A stretch of 64,000 nucleotides of DNA from Oxalicibacterium flavum (GTDB lineage: Bacteria; Pseudomonadota; Gammaproteobacteria; Burkholderiales; Burkholderiaceae_D): contig NZ_BMCG01000003.1 of assembly GCF_014635065.1 (NCBI RefSeq), forward strand, positions 434,001 to 498,000. The letters run 5' to 3'. The notes under the pieces were generated by a model that saw nothing but the letters and a program-made list of their open reading frames with translations, ran no database searches and had not been told where the DNA came from. A program made the position numbers and the translations under genes. Shown piece by piece: positions 53,012 through 63,000 of the stretch (the stretch's first letter is position 1; every line of letters starts with the position of its first letter).

Positions 53012-53515
53012 TCAGGGTTGCGCGATGATACCGCGCCAGTGGACGAGCTTCTGCTCGAAGCGCATCACGGCGTAGGCAGGCGAGGACGAGGGCAGCACCA
53101 GCGTGTCGAACCCGGCTTTGGCGAACAGCGGCGCCTGTTTGCCCGAGGTCTTGCCGTTGAAACAGACGCGGCGCAGCGCCGGGCATTGCCTGCGCAGGGG
53201 CGCGAAATCGTTGTGCTGCGCGTGGCGGATCGCACTGTCCAGGCTGCCTTCGCGCGCGCAGGCGGCGATCACGTCCCACAGGCCGATGCGGTGCGCCTTC
53301 AGACGAAGCAGCCGCTCGGCATACGGCAGCGCGACGAGGTCTTTGTCGAACACGGCCGACAGCAGGCGCCAGAACTGGTTTTGCGGGTGTGCGTAGTATT
53401 GTTGCGCAGCCAGCGAGGCTTCGCCGGGGAAGCTGCCGAGGATCAGGATTTCGGTATGGCGGTCGACGACCGGCGCAAAGCAGGTCAGCAGCGCGGATGA
53501 CGCAGTGGAAGACAT
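53012..53515 (-). CDS. DNA-deoxyinosine glycosylase (UDG family)
   Basis: The 167-residue protein has the family signature ILILGSFPGEASLAAQQYYAHPQNQFWRLLSAVF (about residues 24-57). The second motif is LPSSSPAYAVM near the C-terminus (about 142-152). Such enzymes remove hypoxanthine from deaminated DNA. The length fits a single UDG-fold domain. It precedes the spermidine synthase-like gene on the same strand. Confidence 0.88.
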   Translation of the reverse strand: MSSTASSALLTCFAPVVDRHTEILILGSFPGEASLAAQQYYAHPQNQFWRLLSAVFDKDLVALPYAERLLRLKAHRIGLWDVIAACAREGSLDSAIRHAQHNDFAPLRRQCPALRRVCFNGKTSGKQAPLFAKAGFDTLVLPSSSPAYAVMRFEQKLVHWRGIIAQP

Positions 53516-53617
53516 GCGCCCATTTTAATGGGTAAATGCGTGGCGAATGCGCGGCCGGCAGACGGCGAGAAAACGGCGAAGCACATGATGTCGGTTCGGC
53601 CGGCCTGGATGGCGGCC

Positions 53618-54565
53618 TTACGCCATGTTCACCGGCCAGATTCCCGTCGCTTCCGTGGTCGGAGCAAATTCCGTCAATCGCCAACGCAGCGGGACCGCAT
53701 GTCGTGCATGCCAGCCGCGTTCGACGTGAAAACGCCATAGGCGTTGCGCGCCGGCGAGCTGCGCCGTTTCGTCCGCGTCCCACAGCACTTCCGATCTGCC
53801 CTGCAGGTGCAGGACGTCCCCATTGGTAAAGTCGACGATCAGGAGCGCCGTGCGCGGATCGAGCAGCATGTTGCCCAGCGTATTGAAATAGCGATTGCCG
53901 ACGAAATCCGGAATCGTCAGCGTGTTGCCGTCGATGCGAATGAAGCCGGGTCGGCCGCCCTTGTGCGAGATGTCGATGCCACCGTTCTCCATCGCATGCG
54001 CGCCGCTGCCGGTTGCGACAAAAAAAGTGTCGGCATGCGCGATCATCGCGCGCGCACGATTGTCGAGCTCGAGAAACGATTGCGCGGCCCCGGCAGGCAT
54101 GTCTGGCGTTCCGGTGTCTTCAAGCTCGCGAACCTGTATGTATTTCGGACAATTGCCGAAGGATTGCGTGACGTCCAGCCGCATGCTGCCGCCATCGGAC
54201 TGGCGGATCACGCCGTTGACGCGATTGCGCCGCCGCGTGTTCAGGTCGATGCCCAGCATGCCGATGGGCTGACCTGCGTGCAGCAGCGACTTGAAGCTGT
54301 CGAGCCAGACCGCGTTGCGATCGATGTGCAGGCTGTTTGCCGCATCAGACGCAATGAAGCCGGGTCGGCCGGTCACGATGGAGGCCACCGGCCAGCCATC
54401 GCCGTCGATGGTGGCAACCAGCAGGTAACGCAGCATTGCGAAGAAGCTGCGATGCTGCTCCGGCATCGCAGCGCGAATCGCGAAGCCGGGCGGCCCGCCG
54501 CCGGCCAGCCGCTGCGCGCGCAGCTCTCCCGCATGGAAGGGCGCGTCCCTGATCGGGATGATCAT
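53618..54565 (-). CDS. pyridoxamine 5'-phosphate oxidase-fold flavin protein
   Basis: The 315-residue protein has two PNPOx-like split-barrel halves (ATIDGDGWPVASIVTGRPGFI, about 50-70, and TNGDVLHLQGRSEVLWDADE, about 250-270). Proteins of this type bind FMN or F420 and reduce small substrates. The ATG at 54565 overlaps the stop of the GST gene by four bases, suggesting joint expression and possibly a shared detoxification role. No cofactor-specific residues can be fixed. Confidence 0.8.
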   Translation of the reverse strand: MIIPIRDAPFHAGELRAQRLAGGGPPGFAIRAAMPEQHRSFFAMLRYLLVATIDGDGWPVASIVTGRPGFIASDAANSLHIDRNAVWLDSFKSLLHAGQPIGMLGIDLNTRRRNRVNGVIRQSDGGSMRLDVTQSFGNCPKYIQVRELEDTGTPDMPAGAAQSFLELDNRARAMIAHADTFFVATGSGAHAMENGGIDISHKGGRPGFIRIDGNTLTIPDFVGNRYFNTLGNMLLDPRTALLIVDFTNGDVLHLQGRSEVLWDADETAQLAGAQRLWRFHVERGWHARHAVPLRWRLTEFAPTTEATGIWPVNMA

Positions 54566-55191
54566 GCGGCCTCCGGAATCCGCGAAGCGGGCATCGGGAC
54601 GAATCGCGGCAATGCTTCGACGCGTGCGAGCCATGCTTCGATGGCAGGATAGGGTGCCAGCGAAATGCGTCCTTCCGCTGCGTGTGCAATGTAGGAGTAG
54701 CAGGCCAAGTCGGCAATCGTCGGCTGGCTGGTGGCGAGATAGGTCCGGTTGGCGAGATGGATTTCCATCATCTGCAGCAGTCTCGACGAGATGGCGTGCG
54801 CCAGCGGCAGCGGGACTTCGCCCTGCATGTTCCACAGCACGGTCATGCGCGCACTTGCGGGGCCGTGTCGCAGTTCGCCGGCCGAGATGGACAGCCAGCG
54901 CTGTGCCTCGGCGGCCTGCAGCGCATCGTCGGGCAGCCAGCCGCTGTCCGGCGCGTAGCGCTTGACGAGGTAAACCAGGATCGCGTTGCTGTCCGGGATG
55001 ACGTGCTCGCCATCCACCAGCACCGGGATCTTTCCGAGCGGGTTCAAGGCCAGGAACTCGGCACTGGCGCGGACGGCAGCGCCGGCTTCGATGTATTCGA
55101 ACGGCAGGTCCAGCATCCGCAGCATGAGTTCGACGCGGTGGCAGTGGCCGGAAAGCCGGGTGCCATGAAGTGCAAGGGCGGAGGTGGTCAT
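54562..55191 (-). CDS. glutathione S-transferase family protein
   Basis: The 209-residue protein has a thioredoxin-like N-terminal domain with ALHGTRLSGHCHRVELMLRMLDLPFEY and LALNPLGKIPVLVDGEHVIPDSNAIL (about 5-70). A helical C-terminal domain ends with PTIADLACYSYI (about 150-161). It conjugates glutathione to toxic compounds or acts in isomerisation. The ATG at 55191 has an AAAGGAA ribosome-binding site. It is divergent from a LysR gene across a palindrome-rich region and overlaps the flavin-protein gene, so LysR may control both. Confidence 0.86.
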   Translation of the reverse strand: MTTSALALHGTRLSGHCHRVELMLRMLDLPFEYIEAGAAVRASAEFLALNPLGKIPVLVDGEHVIPDSNAILVYLVKRYAPDSGWLPDDALQAAEAQRWLSISAGELRHGPASARMTVLWNMQGEVPLPLAHAISSRLLQMMEIHLANRTYLATSQPTIADLACYSYIAHAAEGRISLAPYPAIEAWLARVEALPRFVPMPASRIPEAA

Positions 55192-55255
55192 GGAAGATTC
55201 CTTTGGGTTGACGAAGAGTGAATTCATCATAGGTATTCCACTTGGTGATGTAAAT

Positions 55256-55287
55256 TATTGAAAATTGCAATTCAATATTTTGAAAAT
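55256..55287. promoter_or_regulatory. inverted repeats between gst and lysR
   Basis: TATTGAA-N8-TTCAATA (55256-55277) is followed by ATTTT-G-AAAAT (55277-55287). They stand in the AT-rich gap between divergent GST and LysR genes. LysR operators of this type are plausible. Confidence 0.5.
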
Positions 55288-55299
55288 TGGAATAATCCC

Positions 55300-56268
55300 A
55301 TGGATCGTCTGGATGAATTCGAGGTGTTTCTCGCCATACTGGATACCGGCAGCATGGTCGGCGCGAGCCGCAAGCTCGGGCGTTCCGCGCCGGCCGTCAC
55401 GCGTTTGCTGGCGTCGCTGGAAGAGCGCGTCGGCATGCGCCTGCTGGAGCGCACGACGCGCAATCTGGCGGCGACCGAGGCCGGGCTGCGGCTTGCGGCG
55501 CAGGCGCGCCAGGTCCTCGCCCTGTACGACGCCGCGGTGGTCGACGATGCGACCTCTCCCATGCGCGGCAAGCTGCGCGTGACGGCGCCGATGGTGTTCG
55601 GCCGGCGGCACGTCGCACCCGTGGTCAACAGCTATCTCGACATGTATCCGGAGATGCAGGTGGAGATGGTCATGAGCGACCGCAATCTCGATCTGATCGA
55701 GGAAGGACTGGATTTTGCGGTGCGTATCGGACACCTGGCCGATGCCAGCCTGGTGGCGCGTCAGGTCGGCATGGTCGGCAGGCTGCTGGTCGCGAGTCCC
55801 GAATATCTGGCACGGCGCGGCACACCGCAGACGCCGCACGAATTGCCCCAGCACGATGTCATCTTCACCTCGGAACGTCTGAAGGCCATCGAATGGCGCT
55901 TCCGGCAGGAAGGACGCGAACGCACCGTGCAACTGACGCCACGCCTGACCGTCAATGAAATCGATGCGGCCCTGCTGGCGGCAAAGGCGGGGCGCGGCAT
56001 CACGCGCGCATTGTCGTACCAGGTTGCCGACGATCTGGCTGCCGGCGTGCTGGTGCGGCTGTTGCCGGATTACGAGGCGGCGCCGCTGCCGGTGCAGCTC
56101 GTCGTCAATGGCACGCGCCACATGGCGCCCAAGGTGCGCGCCTTCCTGGATCACGCGGTGGCGCAACTCGGCGCGCTGAGCGTGATCCAGCAGCCGCAGT
56201 TTGCCGGGCCCTCGACACGCGCAAGGCCGTCGCGGAAGCGGAATGCGAAAGGCGGCGCATCCGCGTGA
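55300..56268 (+). CDS. LysR-family transcriptional regulator
   Basis: The 322-residue protein has an N-terminal HTH (DRLDEFEVFLAILDTGSMVGASRKLGRSAPAVTRLLASLEE, residues 2-42) and an effector domain. The last 20 residues are basic and low-complexity. It is divergent from the GST/flavin-protein pair, with palindromes between, so these are likely targets. The ATG at 55300 was chosen over a longer ORF inside the promoter region. Confidence 0.87.
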   Translation: MDRLDEFEVFLAILDTGSMVGASRKLGRSAPAVTRLLASLEERVGMRLLERTTRNLAATEAGLRLAAQARQVLALYDAAVVDDATSPMRGKLRVTAPMVFGRRHVAPVVNSYLDMYPEMQVEMVMSDRNLDLIEEGLDFAVRIGHLADASLVARQVGMVGRLLVASPEYLARRGTPQTPHELPQHDVIFTSERLKAIEWRFRQEGRERTVQLTPRLTVNEIDAALLAAKAGRGITRALSYQVADDLAAGVLVRLLPDYEAAPLPVQLVVNGTRHMAPKVRAFLDHAVAQLGALSVIQQPQFAGPSTRARPSRKRNAKGGASA

Positions 56269-56377
56269 ACGACGAGCCGGTGCGCGGCGATCGGATAGAA
56301 TCGATCGCATCACAACAGTTTGTCCAGGGCGGCCCGGCATTGTCCGGCTTCGCCCTGGCAACACGGCAGGAGGGGAC

Positions 56378-57127
56378 ATGGAAGCGAAGATCATGCTGAT
56401 CACCGGCGGCAGCCGCGGCATCGGTTCGGCGATTGCGGAACTGGCTGCGGCAGAAGGCTATGCCGTCTGCTTCAGCTACAAGAGCAACCGGGAGGCTGCG
56501 GATGCGGTGGTCGAGCGCATTGTCGGCAATGGCGGGCAGGCGCTGGCGGTGCAGGCGGACGTTGCCGTGGAAGACGACATCCTGCGCCTGTTCGAGGCAA
56601 GCGACCGTCGTTTCGGTCCATTGACGGTACTGGTCAACAACGCCGGCATTCTCGAAAAACAGATGCGCGTCGAGCAGATGGATGCGGCGCGCATGCAGCG
56701 CATCTTCACCACCAACGTCGTCGGCAGTTTTCTTTGCGCGCGCGAGGCGGTGCGGCGCATGTCCACCGCGCATGGCGGCAAGGGCGGGGCTATCGTCAAT
56801 ATCTCGTCGATCGCGGCGCGCGCCGGCGGTCCGGGCGAGTACGTCGATTACGCAGCTTCCAAGGGCGCGATCGATACGCTGACCGTCGGCCTGGCGAAGG
56901 AAGTCGCGACCGAGGGCATACGCGTCAACGGCGTGCGGCCCGGCGTGATCTATACCGATATCCACGCCAGCGGCGGCGAGCCGGGGCGTGTCGATCGCGT
57001 CAAGGTCAATGTGCCGATGCAGCGCGGCGGCCAGCCGCAGGAAATCGCCGAAGCCGTGCTGTGGCTGGCGTCCGGCAAGGCATCCTACGTGACCGGCACC
57101 CTGATCGACGTCACGGGCGGGCGCTAG
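56378..57127 (+). CDS. short-chain dehydrogenase/reductase
   Basis: The 249-residue protein has the SDR cofactor motif LITGGSRGIGSAI (about residues 7-19), NNAG (about 87-90), and the catalytic Ser-Tyr-Lys set in ISSIAARAGGPGEYVDYAASKGAID (about 143-167). The size and C-terminal SYVTGTLIDVTGGR fit classical SDRs such as 3-oxoacyl-ACP reductase-like enzymes. The ATG at 56378 has an AGGAGGGG ribosome-binding site. Substrate is unknown. It is a separate gene after the LysR gene. Confidence 0.87.
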   Translation: MEAKIMLITGGSRGIGSAIAELAAAEGYAVCFSYKSNREAADAVVERIVGNGGQALAVQADVAVEDDILRLFEASDRRFGPLTVLVNNAGILEKQMRVEQMDAARMQRIFTTNVVGSFLCAREAVRRMSTAHGGKGGAIVNISSIAARAGGPGEYVDYAASKGAIDTLTVGLAKEVATEGIRVNGVRPGVIYTDIHASGGEPGRVDRVKVNVPMQRGGQPQEIAEAVLWLASGKASYVTGTLIDVTGGR

Positions 57128-57251
57128 GCTATGCGCGCTGGCGCACAGTAGGCTTGGCGCCGAGCCGGTAATCTGCTGTCGGACTGCGCCCGGCGACTTT
57201 TCCTGGTCGCATATTGTGTGATGCCCATGCCGGCCAGCGAAAAGGTGAGCC

Positions 57252-57755
57252 ATGAAAACCGTTCTGAAAGTCTTTCAATGGGTGCACGGCCTGATGGCAT
57301 TGCTGTTCGCCAGCGCCGCCTTGCTGCTGATCGCCATCTCCGCGCGCATGGGATGGCAGGCGGCACTCGGCGGTTTCGATGCCGGTGCGGCGCAGATCAT
57401 CATCGAAGCGGTCGGTCTGCTGGCGGCAGCCGTGGTCGCCTTGCAGATTGCCGAAACCATCGTCGAGGAAGAAGTCGTGCGCGATGCCGATATCAGCGCG
57501 CCGACGCGGGTGAGGCGTTTCCTCTCGCGGTTCTTCGTGGTGGTCATCGTTGCGCTGGCCATCGAAGGCCTGGTCGCCACATTCAAGGCCCTGCATGATG
57601 ATCCGTCTCAGCTTCCCTATGCGGCCAGCATTCTGCTTGCCACGGCATTTCTGCTCGCAGCGTGGGGCGTCTTCGTCTATTTCAACCGCAAGGTGGAAGA
57701 GCTCGAACCAGAGGCGATGGAAGAAGCCAAGAGCGAGGATCACAAGCTGAAGTGA
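57252..57755 (+). CDS. conserved membrane protein
   Basis: I do not recognise this 167-residue protein. It has about four hydrophobic segments (about 10-30, 45-66, 92-110 and 125-146). An acidic stretch sits near the middle (ETIVEEEVVRDAD) and the tail is Glu/Lys-rich (EELEPEAMEEAKSEDHKLK). No catalytic motif is visible. It lies between the SDR and DUF2059 genes on the same strand. Confidence 0.6.
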   Translation: MKTVLKVFQWVHGLMALLFASAALLLIAISARMGWQAALGGFDAGAAQIIIEAVGLLAAAVVALQIAETIVEEEVVRDADISAPTRVRRFLSRFFVVVIVALAIEGLVATFKALHDDPSQLPYAASILLATAFLLAAWGVFVYFNRKVEELEPEAMEEAKSEDHKLK

Positions 57756-57860
57756 GGCCGCCGCAGCGTGCCCATTACCTTGTTGCCGGTGCGGCATATC
57801 GGGTTGCGCAGCCTTTCCGTGGGTAAAATGCCTTTCTTTTCCTTGCCATGGAGTCATGCC

Positions 57861-58379
57861 ATGAAATACCTGATCGCCATTCTTGCCGCGCTTTCCCTGT
57901 CCCATTCGGCATGGGCGCAGGCCCCGTCTCCGGCCTCGATCGAAAAGCTGCTGAACGTTACCCAGTCCGACAAGATCGTGGATCAGGTGCTGGCGAACCT
58001 GGATGGCTTCATGCAGAACATGGTCAATCAGACGGTCCAGCAGAACAAGATGGATGAAGAAGGGCGCCAGATCATGGAGAACTTCATGAAGCGCATGGCC
58101 GGCATCATGAAGGACGAATTGAGCTGGGAGAAGACCAAGCCCATCTACGTACAGGTCTATCGCGAGAACTTCACCCAGAAGGAAGTCGATGATCTGCTGG
58201 TCTTCTATGCGACACCGACCGGACAGGCCTTGATCGAGAAGATGCCGGTGGTCATGCACAAGTCGATGGAACTGACGCAGGCACGCATCGGCCCGATGAT
58301 GCAGCGCATGCAAACGGAACTGCGTGACGCCGTGGCCGAGGTCAAGGCGGCGCAGAAGAAGGACGGCGCGCAACAATGA
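57861..58379 (+). CDS. DUF2059 exported protein
   Basis: The 172-residue precursor has a signal peptide ([17 protein letters not shown], cut near residue 20) and the DUF2059 core [41 protein letters not shown] (about residues 90-130). The family is periplasmic, of unknown role. The ATG at 57861 has GGAG upstream; the longer ORF adds no signal-like sequence. Its stop overlaps the beta-lactamase start by four bases (ATGA), so they are translationally coupled. Confidence 0.83.
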   Translation: MKYLIAILAALSLSHSAWAQAPSPASIEKLLNVTQSDKIVDQVLANLDGFMQNMVNQTVQQNKMDEEGRQIMENFMKRMAGIMKDELSWEKTKPIYVQVYRENFTQKEVDDLLVFYATPTGQALIEKMPVVMHKSMELTQARIGPMMQRMQTELRDAVAEVKAAQKKDGAQQ

Positions 58380-59290
58380 CGGTTCGCACAGATTCCATCG
58401 GCGCGACATCATCGCGCCGTTTGCTGCTGAAGGCACTCACGGTCTTTTCCCTGCTGCCTGCCGGCATGGCAAGAGCGCAGATGCCGGGTGACGATGCGTG
58501 GACCGTGCGTTTTGCGCAGCTGGAGAAGGATTTCGACGGTCGTCTCGGCCTGTGCGCAATCGACACGCGCGACGGTGCGCAATTCGGTTATCGCATGGAC
58601 GAACGCTTTCCCCTGTGCAGCACCTTCAAGGCCGTGCTCGCGGCTGCGATCCTGCAACACAGCGAGCGGGTGCCGGGATTGATGGAACGGTTGGTCCGGT
58701 ATGAGCAGCAGGACCTGATCGCCCATTCGCCGATCACCGGCAGGCATCTCGCCGGCGGCATGCGCGTGGCAGACCTGTGCGCCGCCACCATCCAGTACAG
58801 CGACAATGCGGCAGCCAACCTGTTGATGAAAATCCTCGGCGGGCCGGCTGCCGTGACCGCGTTCGCGCGCGACATCGGCGACGATGCGTTCCGCCTCGAC
58901 CGTTGGGAAACCGAACTGAATACCGCGATCCCCGGTGACCTGCGCGATACCACCACGCCGGCAGCCATGGCGCAGAGCCTGCGCAAGCTGGTGCTGGGCG
59001 ACGCGCTACCGGCGCCGCAGCGCGCCCGGCTTGCGGGCTGGTTGCGCGGCAATACCACGGGTGCCAAGCGCATCCAGGCCGGCGTGCCAGCCGATTGGCA
59101 GGTCGGCGACAAGACCGGAACCGGCGACTATGGCACTGCCAACGACGTCGCTGTGATCTGGCCGCCTGGCCGTGCGCCGATCGTGCTGACGATCTATACG
59201 ACCTATGCCGGTAAAGAGGCGCAACCACGCGACGAGCTGCTGGCGGCGGCAACACGCCTTGCGGTCGAGCGGTTGTCGCCACGCAGTTGA
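58376..59290 (+). CDS. class A beta-lactamase
   Basis: The 304-residue precursor has a twin-Arg-like start ([10 protein letters not shown], about residues 12-21) and signal region up to about residue 35. Class A motifs are intact: S70-x-x-K in [11 protein letters not shown] in [11 protein letters not shown]166-type RWETELNT, and KTG in [20 protein letters not shown]. Cys69 is present but residue 238 is not Cys, so the carbapenemase disulfide is absent. It resembles the PenA-like chromosomal enzymes of Burkholderia. Substrate range needs testing. It is coupled to the DUF2059 gene, and no penR/ampR-type regulator adjoins it. Confidence 0.92.
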   Translation: MTVRTDSIGATSSRRLLLKALTVFSLLPAGMARAQMPGDDAWTVRFAQLEKDFDGRLGLCAIDTRDGAQFGYRMDERFPLCSTFKAVLAAAILQHSERVPGLMERLVRYEQQDLIAHSPITGRHLAGGMRVADLCAATIQYSDNAAANLLMKILGGPAAVTAFARDIGDDAFRLDRWETELNTAIPGDLRDTTTPAAMAQSLRKLVLGDALPAPQRARLAGWLRGNTTGAKRIQAGVPADWQVGDKTGTGDYGTANDVAVIWPPGRAPIVLTIYTTYAGKEAQPRDELLAAATRLAVERLSPRS

Positions 59291-59303
59291 TGGCTGGCGC
59301 ATG

Positions 59304-59336
59304 AAAAAAGCCGTGCTGTTCAGCACGGCTTTTTTT
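59304..59336. terminator. bidirectional terminator
   Basis: AAAAAAGCCGTGCT / AGCACGGCTTTTTT pairs around GTTC between the convergent beta-lactamase and htpG genes. Confidence 0.88.
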
Positions 59337-59353
59337 GTTGAATCAAAGGCTTA

Positions 59354-61267
59354 CTACTTGCTTGCCAGTCCCAGCAGCATTTCGTTCAGGCGCTTGACGA
59401 AGCCGGCCGGGTCGGCGAGCGTGCCGCCTTCGGCCAGCAGGGCCTGGTCGAACAGGATGTTGGACCAGTCGTCGAAGCGCGCCTCCTCGTACTTCAGGCG
59501 TTGCACCAGCGGATGGTCGGGATTGATCTCGAGGATGGGCTTGCTGTCGGGCGCGTTCTGTCCGGCTGCCTTCAGCATGCGCAGCAGGTTGGCCGACAGT
59601 TCATGTTCCTCGGACACCAGGCAGGCCGGCGAATCGGTCAGGCGGAAGGTGATGCGGACTTCCTTGGCCTTGTCGCCGAGCGCCGTCTGCATCTTGGCGA
59701 CCAGATCCTTGTACTGCTCCTCGGTTTCCTCGTGCTGCTTCTTCTCGGCCTCGTCTTCCAGCTTGCCGAGGTCGAGATCGCCCTTGGCGACCGACGACAG
59801 CTGCTTGCCGTCGAATTCCTCGAGGAAGGACAGCATCCATTCATCGACGCGGTCGGTCAGCAGCAGGACCTCGATGCCTTTCTTGCGGAAGATTTCGAGG
59901 TGCGGGCTGTTCTTCGCGGCGGCGTAGGTTTCGCCGGTGACGTAGTAAATCTTGTCCTGGCCTTCCTTCATGCGAGCGACGTAGTCGGCGAACGAGACGT
60001 TCTGCTCGTCACCGTCGTTGTGCGTAGAGGCAAAGCGCAGCAGCTTGGCGATGCGCTCCTTGTTCGTATGGTCTTCGCCGATGCCTTCCTTCAGCACCTG
60101 GCCGAACTCGGTCCAGAAGGTGCCGTACTTGTCTTTCTGTTCCTGCTCGTCGCTGTTGGCGAGTTCTTCCAGCATGCCAAGCACACGCTTGGTCGAGCCT
60201 TCACGGATGACTTTCACGTCGCGCGACTCCTGCAGGATCTCGCGCGAGACGTTCAGCGGCAGGTCGGCCGAATCGATCACGCCTTTCACGAAGCGCAGAT
60301 AGACTGGCATCAGTTGCTCGGCATCGTCCATGATGAAGACGCGCTTGACGTACAGCTTGATGCCGCCGCGCTTGTTGCGGTCCCACAGGTCGAACGGCGC
60401 CTTAGCCGGAATGTAGAGCAGCTGCGTGTATTCGCTACGGCCTTCGACGCGGTTGTGGGTCCAGGTCAGTGGGTCGCCGAAGTCGTGCGAGACGTGCTTG
60501 TAGAACTCGGTATATTGCTCGGGCGTGATCTCGTTCTTGCTGCGCGCCCACAGTGCGCTGGCCTGGTTGACGGTTTCGAGCTCGTCCCTGACGACCGTTT
60601 CCTTCTTCTCCTCGTCCCACTCTTCCTTCTGCATCACGATCGGCAGCGAGATGTGGTCGGAATACTTGCGGATGACGGACTTGATCTTCCACGATGACAG
60701 GAACTCGTCCTCGCCTTCGCGCAGGTGCAGGATGATGTCGGTGCCGCGGTTCGGCTTGTCGATCGCCTCGACCGTGAAGTCGCCGGCGCCGGTGGATTCC
60801 CAGCGCACGCCTTCGTTGGCCGGCAGGCCGGCGCGGCGCGTCTCGACCGTGATGCGGTCGGCGACGATGAAGCCCGAGTAGAAGCCGACGCCGAACTGGC
60901 CGATCAGGGCCGCGTCCTTCTGCTGGTCGCCCGACAACCTGGAGAAGAATTCCTTGGTGCCCGACTTGGCGATGGTGCCCAGGTGTTCGATGGCGTCGTC
61001 GCGCGACATGCCGATGCCGTTGTCGGAAATCGTGATCGTGCGTTTTTCCTTGTCGAACGCGACCTTGATCTTCAGGTCGGGATCGTCCTCGAACAGCGCG
61101 CCGTTGTTGATCGCCTCGAAGCGCAGCTTGTCGGCGGCGTCGGAGGCATTGGAGATCAGTTCGCGCAGGAAGATTTCCTTGTTCGAGTACAAGGAGTGGA
61201 TCATCAGTTGCAGCAGTTGTTTTACTTCCGCCTGGAAGCCAAGGGTTTGCTTTTCGGATGCGGCCAT
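59354..61267 (-). CDS. htpG: molecular chaperone HtpG (Hsp90)
   Basis: The 637-residue protein has the Hsp90 N-terminal ATPase ([41 protein letters not shown], about 8-48). [26 protein letters not shown] and [15 protein letters not shown] form the nucleotide pocket. A middle domain and a C-terminal dimer domain follow. It helps fold clients under stress. The ATG at 61267 has a GAGGAA ribosome-binding site. It is a single-gene unit with the shared terminator. Confidence 0.96.
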   Translation of the reverse strand: MAASEKQTLGFQAEVKQLLQLMIHSLYSNKEIFLRELISNASDAADKLRFEAINNGALFEDDPDLKIKVAFDKEKRTITISDNGIGMSRDDAIEHLGTIAKSGTKEFFSRLSGDQQKDAALIGQFGVGFYSGFIVADRITVETRRAGLPANEGVRWESTGAGDFTVEAIDKPNRGTDIILHLREGEDEFLSSWKIKSVIRKYSDHISLPIVMQKEEWDEEKKETVVRDELETVNQASALWARSKNEITPEQYTEFYKHVSHDFGDPLTWTHNRVEGRSEYTQLLYIPAKAPFDLWDRNKRGGIKLYVKRVFIMDDAEQLMPVYLRFVKGVIDSADLPLNVSREILQESRDVKVIREGSTKRVLGMLEELANSDEQEQKDKYGTFWTEFGQVLKEGIGEDHTNKERIAKLLRFASTHNDGDEQNVSFADYVARMKEGQDKIYYVTGETYAAAKNSPHLEIFRKKGIEVLLLTDRVDEWMLSFLEEFDGKQLSSVAKGDLDLGKLEDEAEKKQHEETEEQYKDLVAKMQTALGDKAKEVRITFRLTDSPACLVSEEHELSANLLRMLKAAGQNAPDSKPILEINPDHPLVQRLKYEEARFDDWSNILFDQALLAEGGTLADPAGFVKRLNEMLLGLASK

Positions 61268-61427
61268 TTTTTCCTCAGAAATTGAATGTTGAATCGTGAC
61301 ATGTAGCAACGGCGGCCATGCCGTCAGGAAGTGCGCATTGTACGCATTGTATAAAACGCGCGGCGGCGGCCGGCGCCATCGGGCGCGCTTGCCATGGGCA
61401 GCTAGTTGGCGACGCGGCGACGGTTTT

Positions 61428-62888
61428 TCAAGACCGGCCGATTTCCCGTTCGAGAAAGCGCAGGATGCCGGGATCGGCCATGGCCGCGATGTTGAAGCGC
61501 ATATGGGTTGACGGCAGCTGGCTGGGAGAAAACAGGCTGCCCGGCGCCAGCAGGAATCCTTCTTCCATGGCGCGTGCCGTCAGCGTATTGGCGTCGCAGC
61601 CGAGATCGGTCCACAGGAACATGCCGGCCGGAGGATGACTGCTCACGCGCAGGCCGATGCGTTCCAGTTGCCGCACCGTCCTGTCGCGCACGGCATCGAG
61701 TCTGCCGCGCAGGCGGTCAACGTGCTTGCGGTAATGGCCTTCCGACAGGATGCGGTAGGCCACGCGCTCGGTCATTTCGGTCGTGGTCAGGGTAGTGAGC
61801 ATCTTGCGGTCGGCCAGATGGCGCGCCGTCTCCGGTGCGGCGGCGATGAAGCCGACGCGCAGGCTGGCCGCCAGCGTCTTGGAAAAGCCGCCCAGATAGA
61901 TCACGCGCTGCAACTGGTCGAGCGTGGCGATGCGCGTCGCCGGCTGGACGGCGGGACCCGGATGCATGTCGCAATAGATATCGTCCTCGACGATGGTGAA
62001 GTCGTACTGTTCTGCCAGCTTGAGAACCTGGAATGCCTTGGCGGCCGACAGCGAGGTCGAGGTCGGATTGTGCAGCAGCGAGTTGATGACGAACAGCTTG
62101 GGGCGATGCAGCGCGGCCATTTCCGCCAGGCGCGCGATGTCGGGGCCGTCCGGCAGGCGCGGGATGCCGATCACGTTGGCACCGAGCATGGCGAACGAGC
62201 CGAACATCAGGAACCAGGCCGGATCGTCAACGAAGACGGTATCGCCCGGCCGGACAAGGTGGCGCGCCACCAGGTCCAGCGCCTGCGTCACGCCGGATGT
62301 GGTCACGATCTGGTCCGGCGTGGCGGCGATTTCCAGTTCGTCGAGCTTCAACTGCAGTTGCTGGCGCAGCGGCAGAAAGCCCTGCGGCTCGCCATATTGC
62401 AGCAGGTTGTGGTTCTGGCGCGCGACCGCGCGCAGGGCGTTGGCGACCAGGTCGCTGTCCAGCCATTCGTTGGGGAGCGAGCCGGCGCCCGGCATCTTCT
62501 GCGCCGGCATCTGGCGGAACATGTTGCGGACCAGCCAGACGACGTCGAGCTGCCGCGGCGCGGGCGCATGCGTGCTGGCGCTCGGCGGCACGATGGGCGT
62601 GCGCTCGCGTACGTAAAACCCCGAGCCGCGCCGCGATTCCAGCAGGCCGCTGGCGACGAGGCGATCGTAGGCTTCCACCACCGTGAAGCGGGAGACCTTG
62701 TACTGTTCCGAAAAGCGGCGGATCGATGGCATGCGCGTGCCGCTGCGCCATACCTTGTCTTCGATGCGCGCCGTCACCATGCGCACGATCTGCTCGATGA
62801 GCGACTCGCCGCTGTTGCGCGACAGGCTGGTGAGCGAGGTGCTGGCGGCCTGGTTGCCGAGTGCGGAGGATGAATCTGTATTGGTCAT
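61428..62888 (-). CDS. MocR-type GntR/aminotransferase regulator
   Basis: The 486-residue protein has an N-terminal GntR winged HTH ([48 protein letters not shown], about 30-77). A type I aminotransferase-like C-terminal domain follows, with PLP Lys in [17 protein letters not shown] (about residue 320). Such regulators use PLP or an amino-acid adduct as a signal. It is divergent from a LysE exporter and probably controls it, perhaps through the GTACTGTAC repeat at 62929. The ATG at 62888 lacks a good Shine-Dalgarno; an upstream TTG is a less likely start. Confidence 0.85.
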   Translation of the reverse strand: MTNTDSSSALGNQAASTSLTSLSRNSGESLIEQIVRMVTARIEDKVWRSGTRMPSIRRFSEQYKVSRFTVVEAYDRLVASGLLESRRGSGFYVRERTPIVPPSASTHAPAPRQLDVVWLVRNMFRQMPAQKMPGAGSLPNEWLDSDLVANALRAVARQNHNLLQYGEPQGFLPLRQQLQLKLDELEIAATPDQIVTTSGVTQALDLVARHLVRPGDTVFVDDPAWFLMFGSFAMLGANVIGIPRLPDGPDIARLAEMAALHRPKLFVINSLLHNPTSTSLSAAKAFQVLKLAEQYDFTIVEDDIYCDMHPGPAVQPATRIATLDQLQRVIYLGGFSKTLAASLRVGFIAAAPETARHLADRKMLTTLTTTEMTERVAYRILSEGHYRKHVDRLRGRLDAVRDRTVRQLERIGLRVSSHPPAGMFLWTDLGCDANTLTARAMEEGFLLAPGSLFSPSQLPSTHMRFNIAAMADPGILRFLEREIGRS

Positions 62889-62924
62889 ATCGCCATAACA
62901 GTCTGTAATCAATTTTTAAAGTGT

Positions 62925-62942
62925 ATCGGTACTGTACTGGTT
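62925..62942. promoter_or_regulatory. candidate MocR-type operator
   Basis: ATCGGTACTGTACTGG lies between the divergent regulator and LysE-family exporter. It contains GTAC-T-GTAC, a repeated core similar to direct repeats bound by MocR-type proteins. It also probably overlaps promoters. Confidence 0.5.
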
Positions 62943-63000
62943 TTGTCCATTACGATGCCTGCCATGCCATCCATTTGCGGTGGCCTTTTCCGATCACGCC

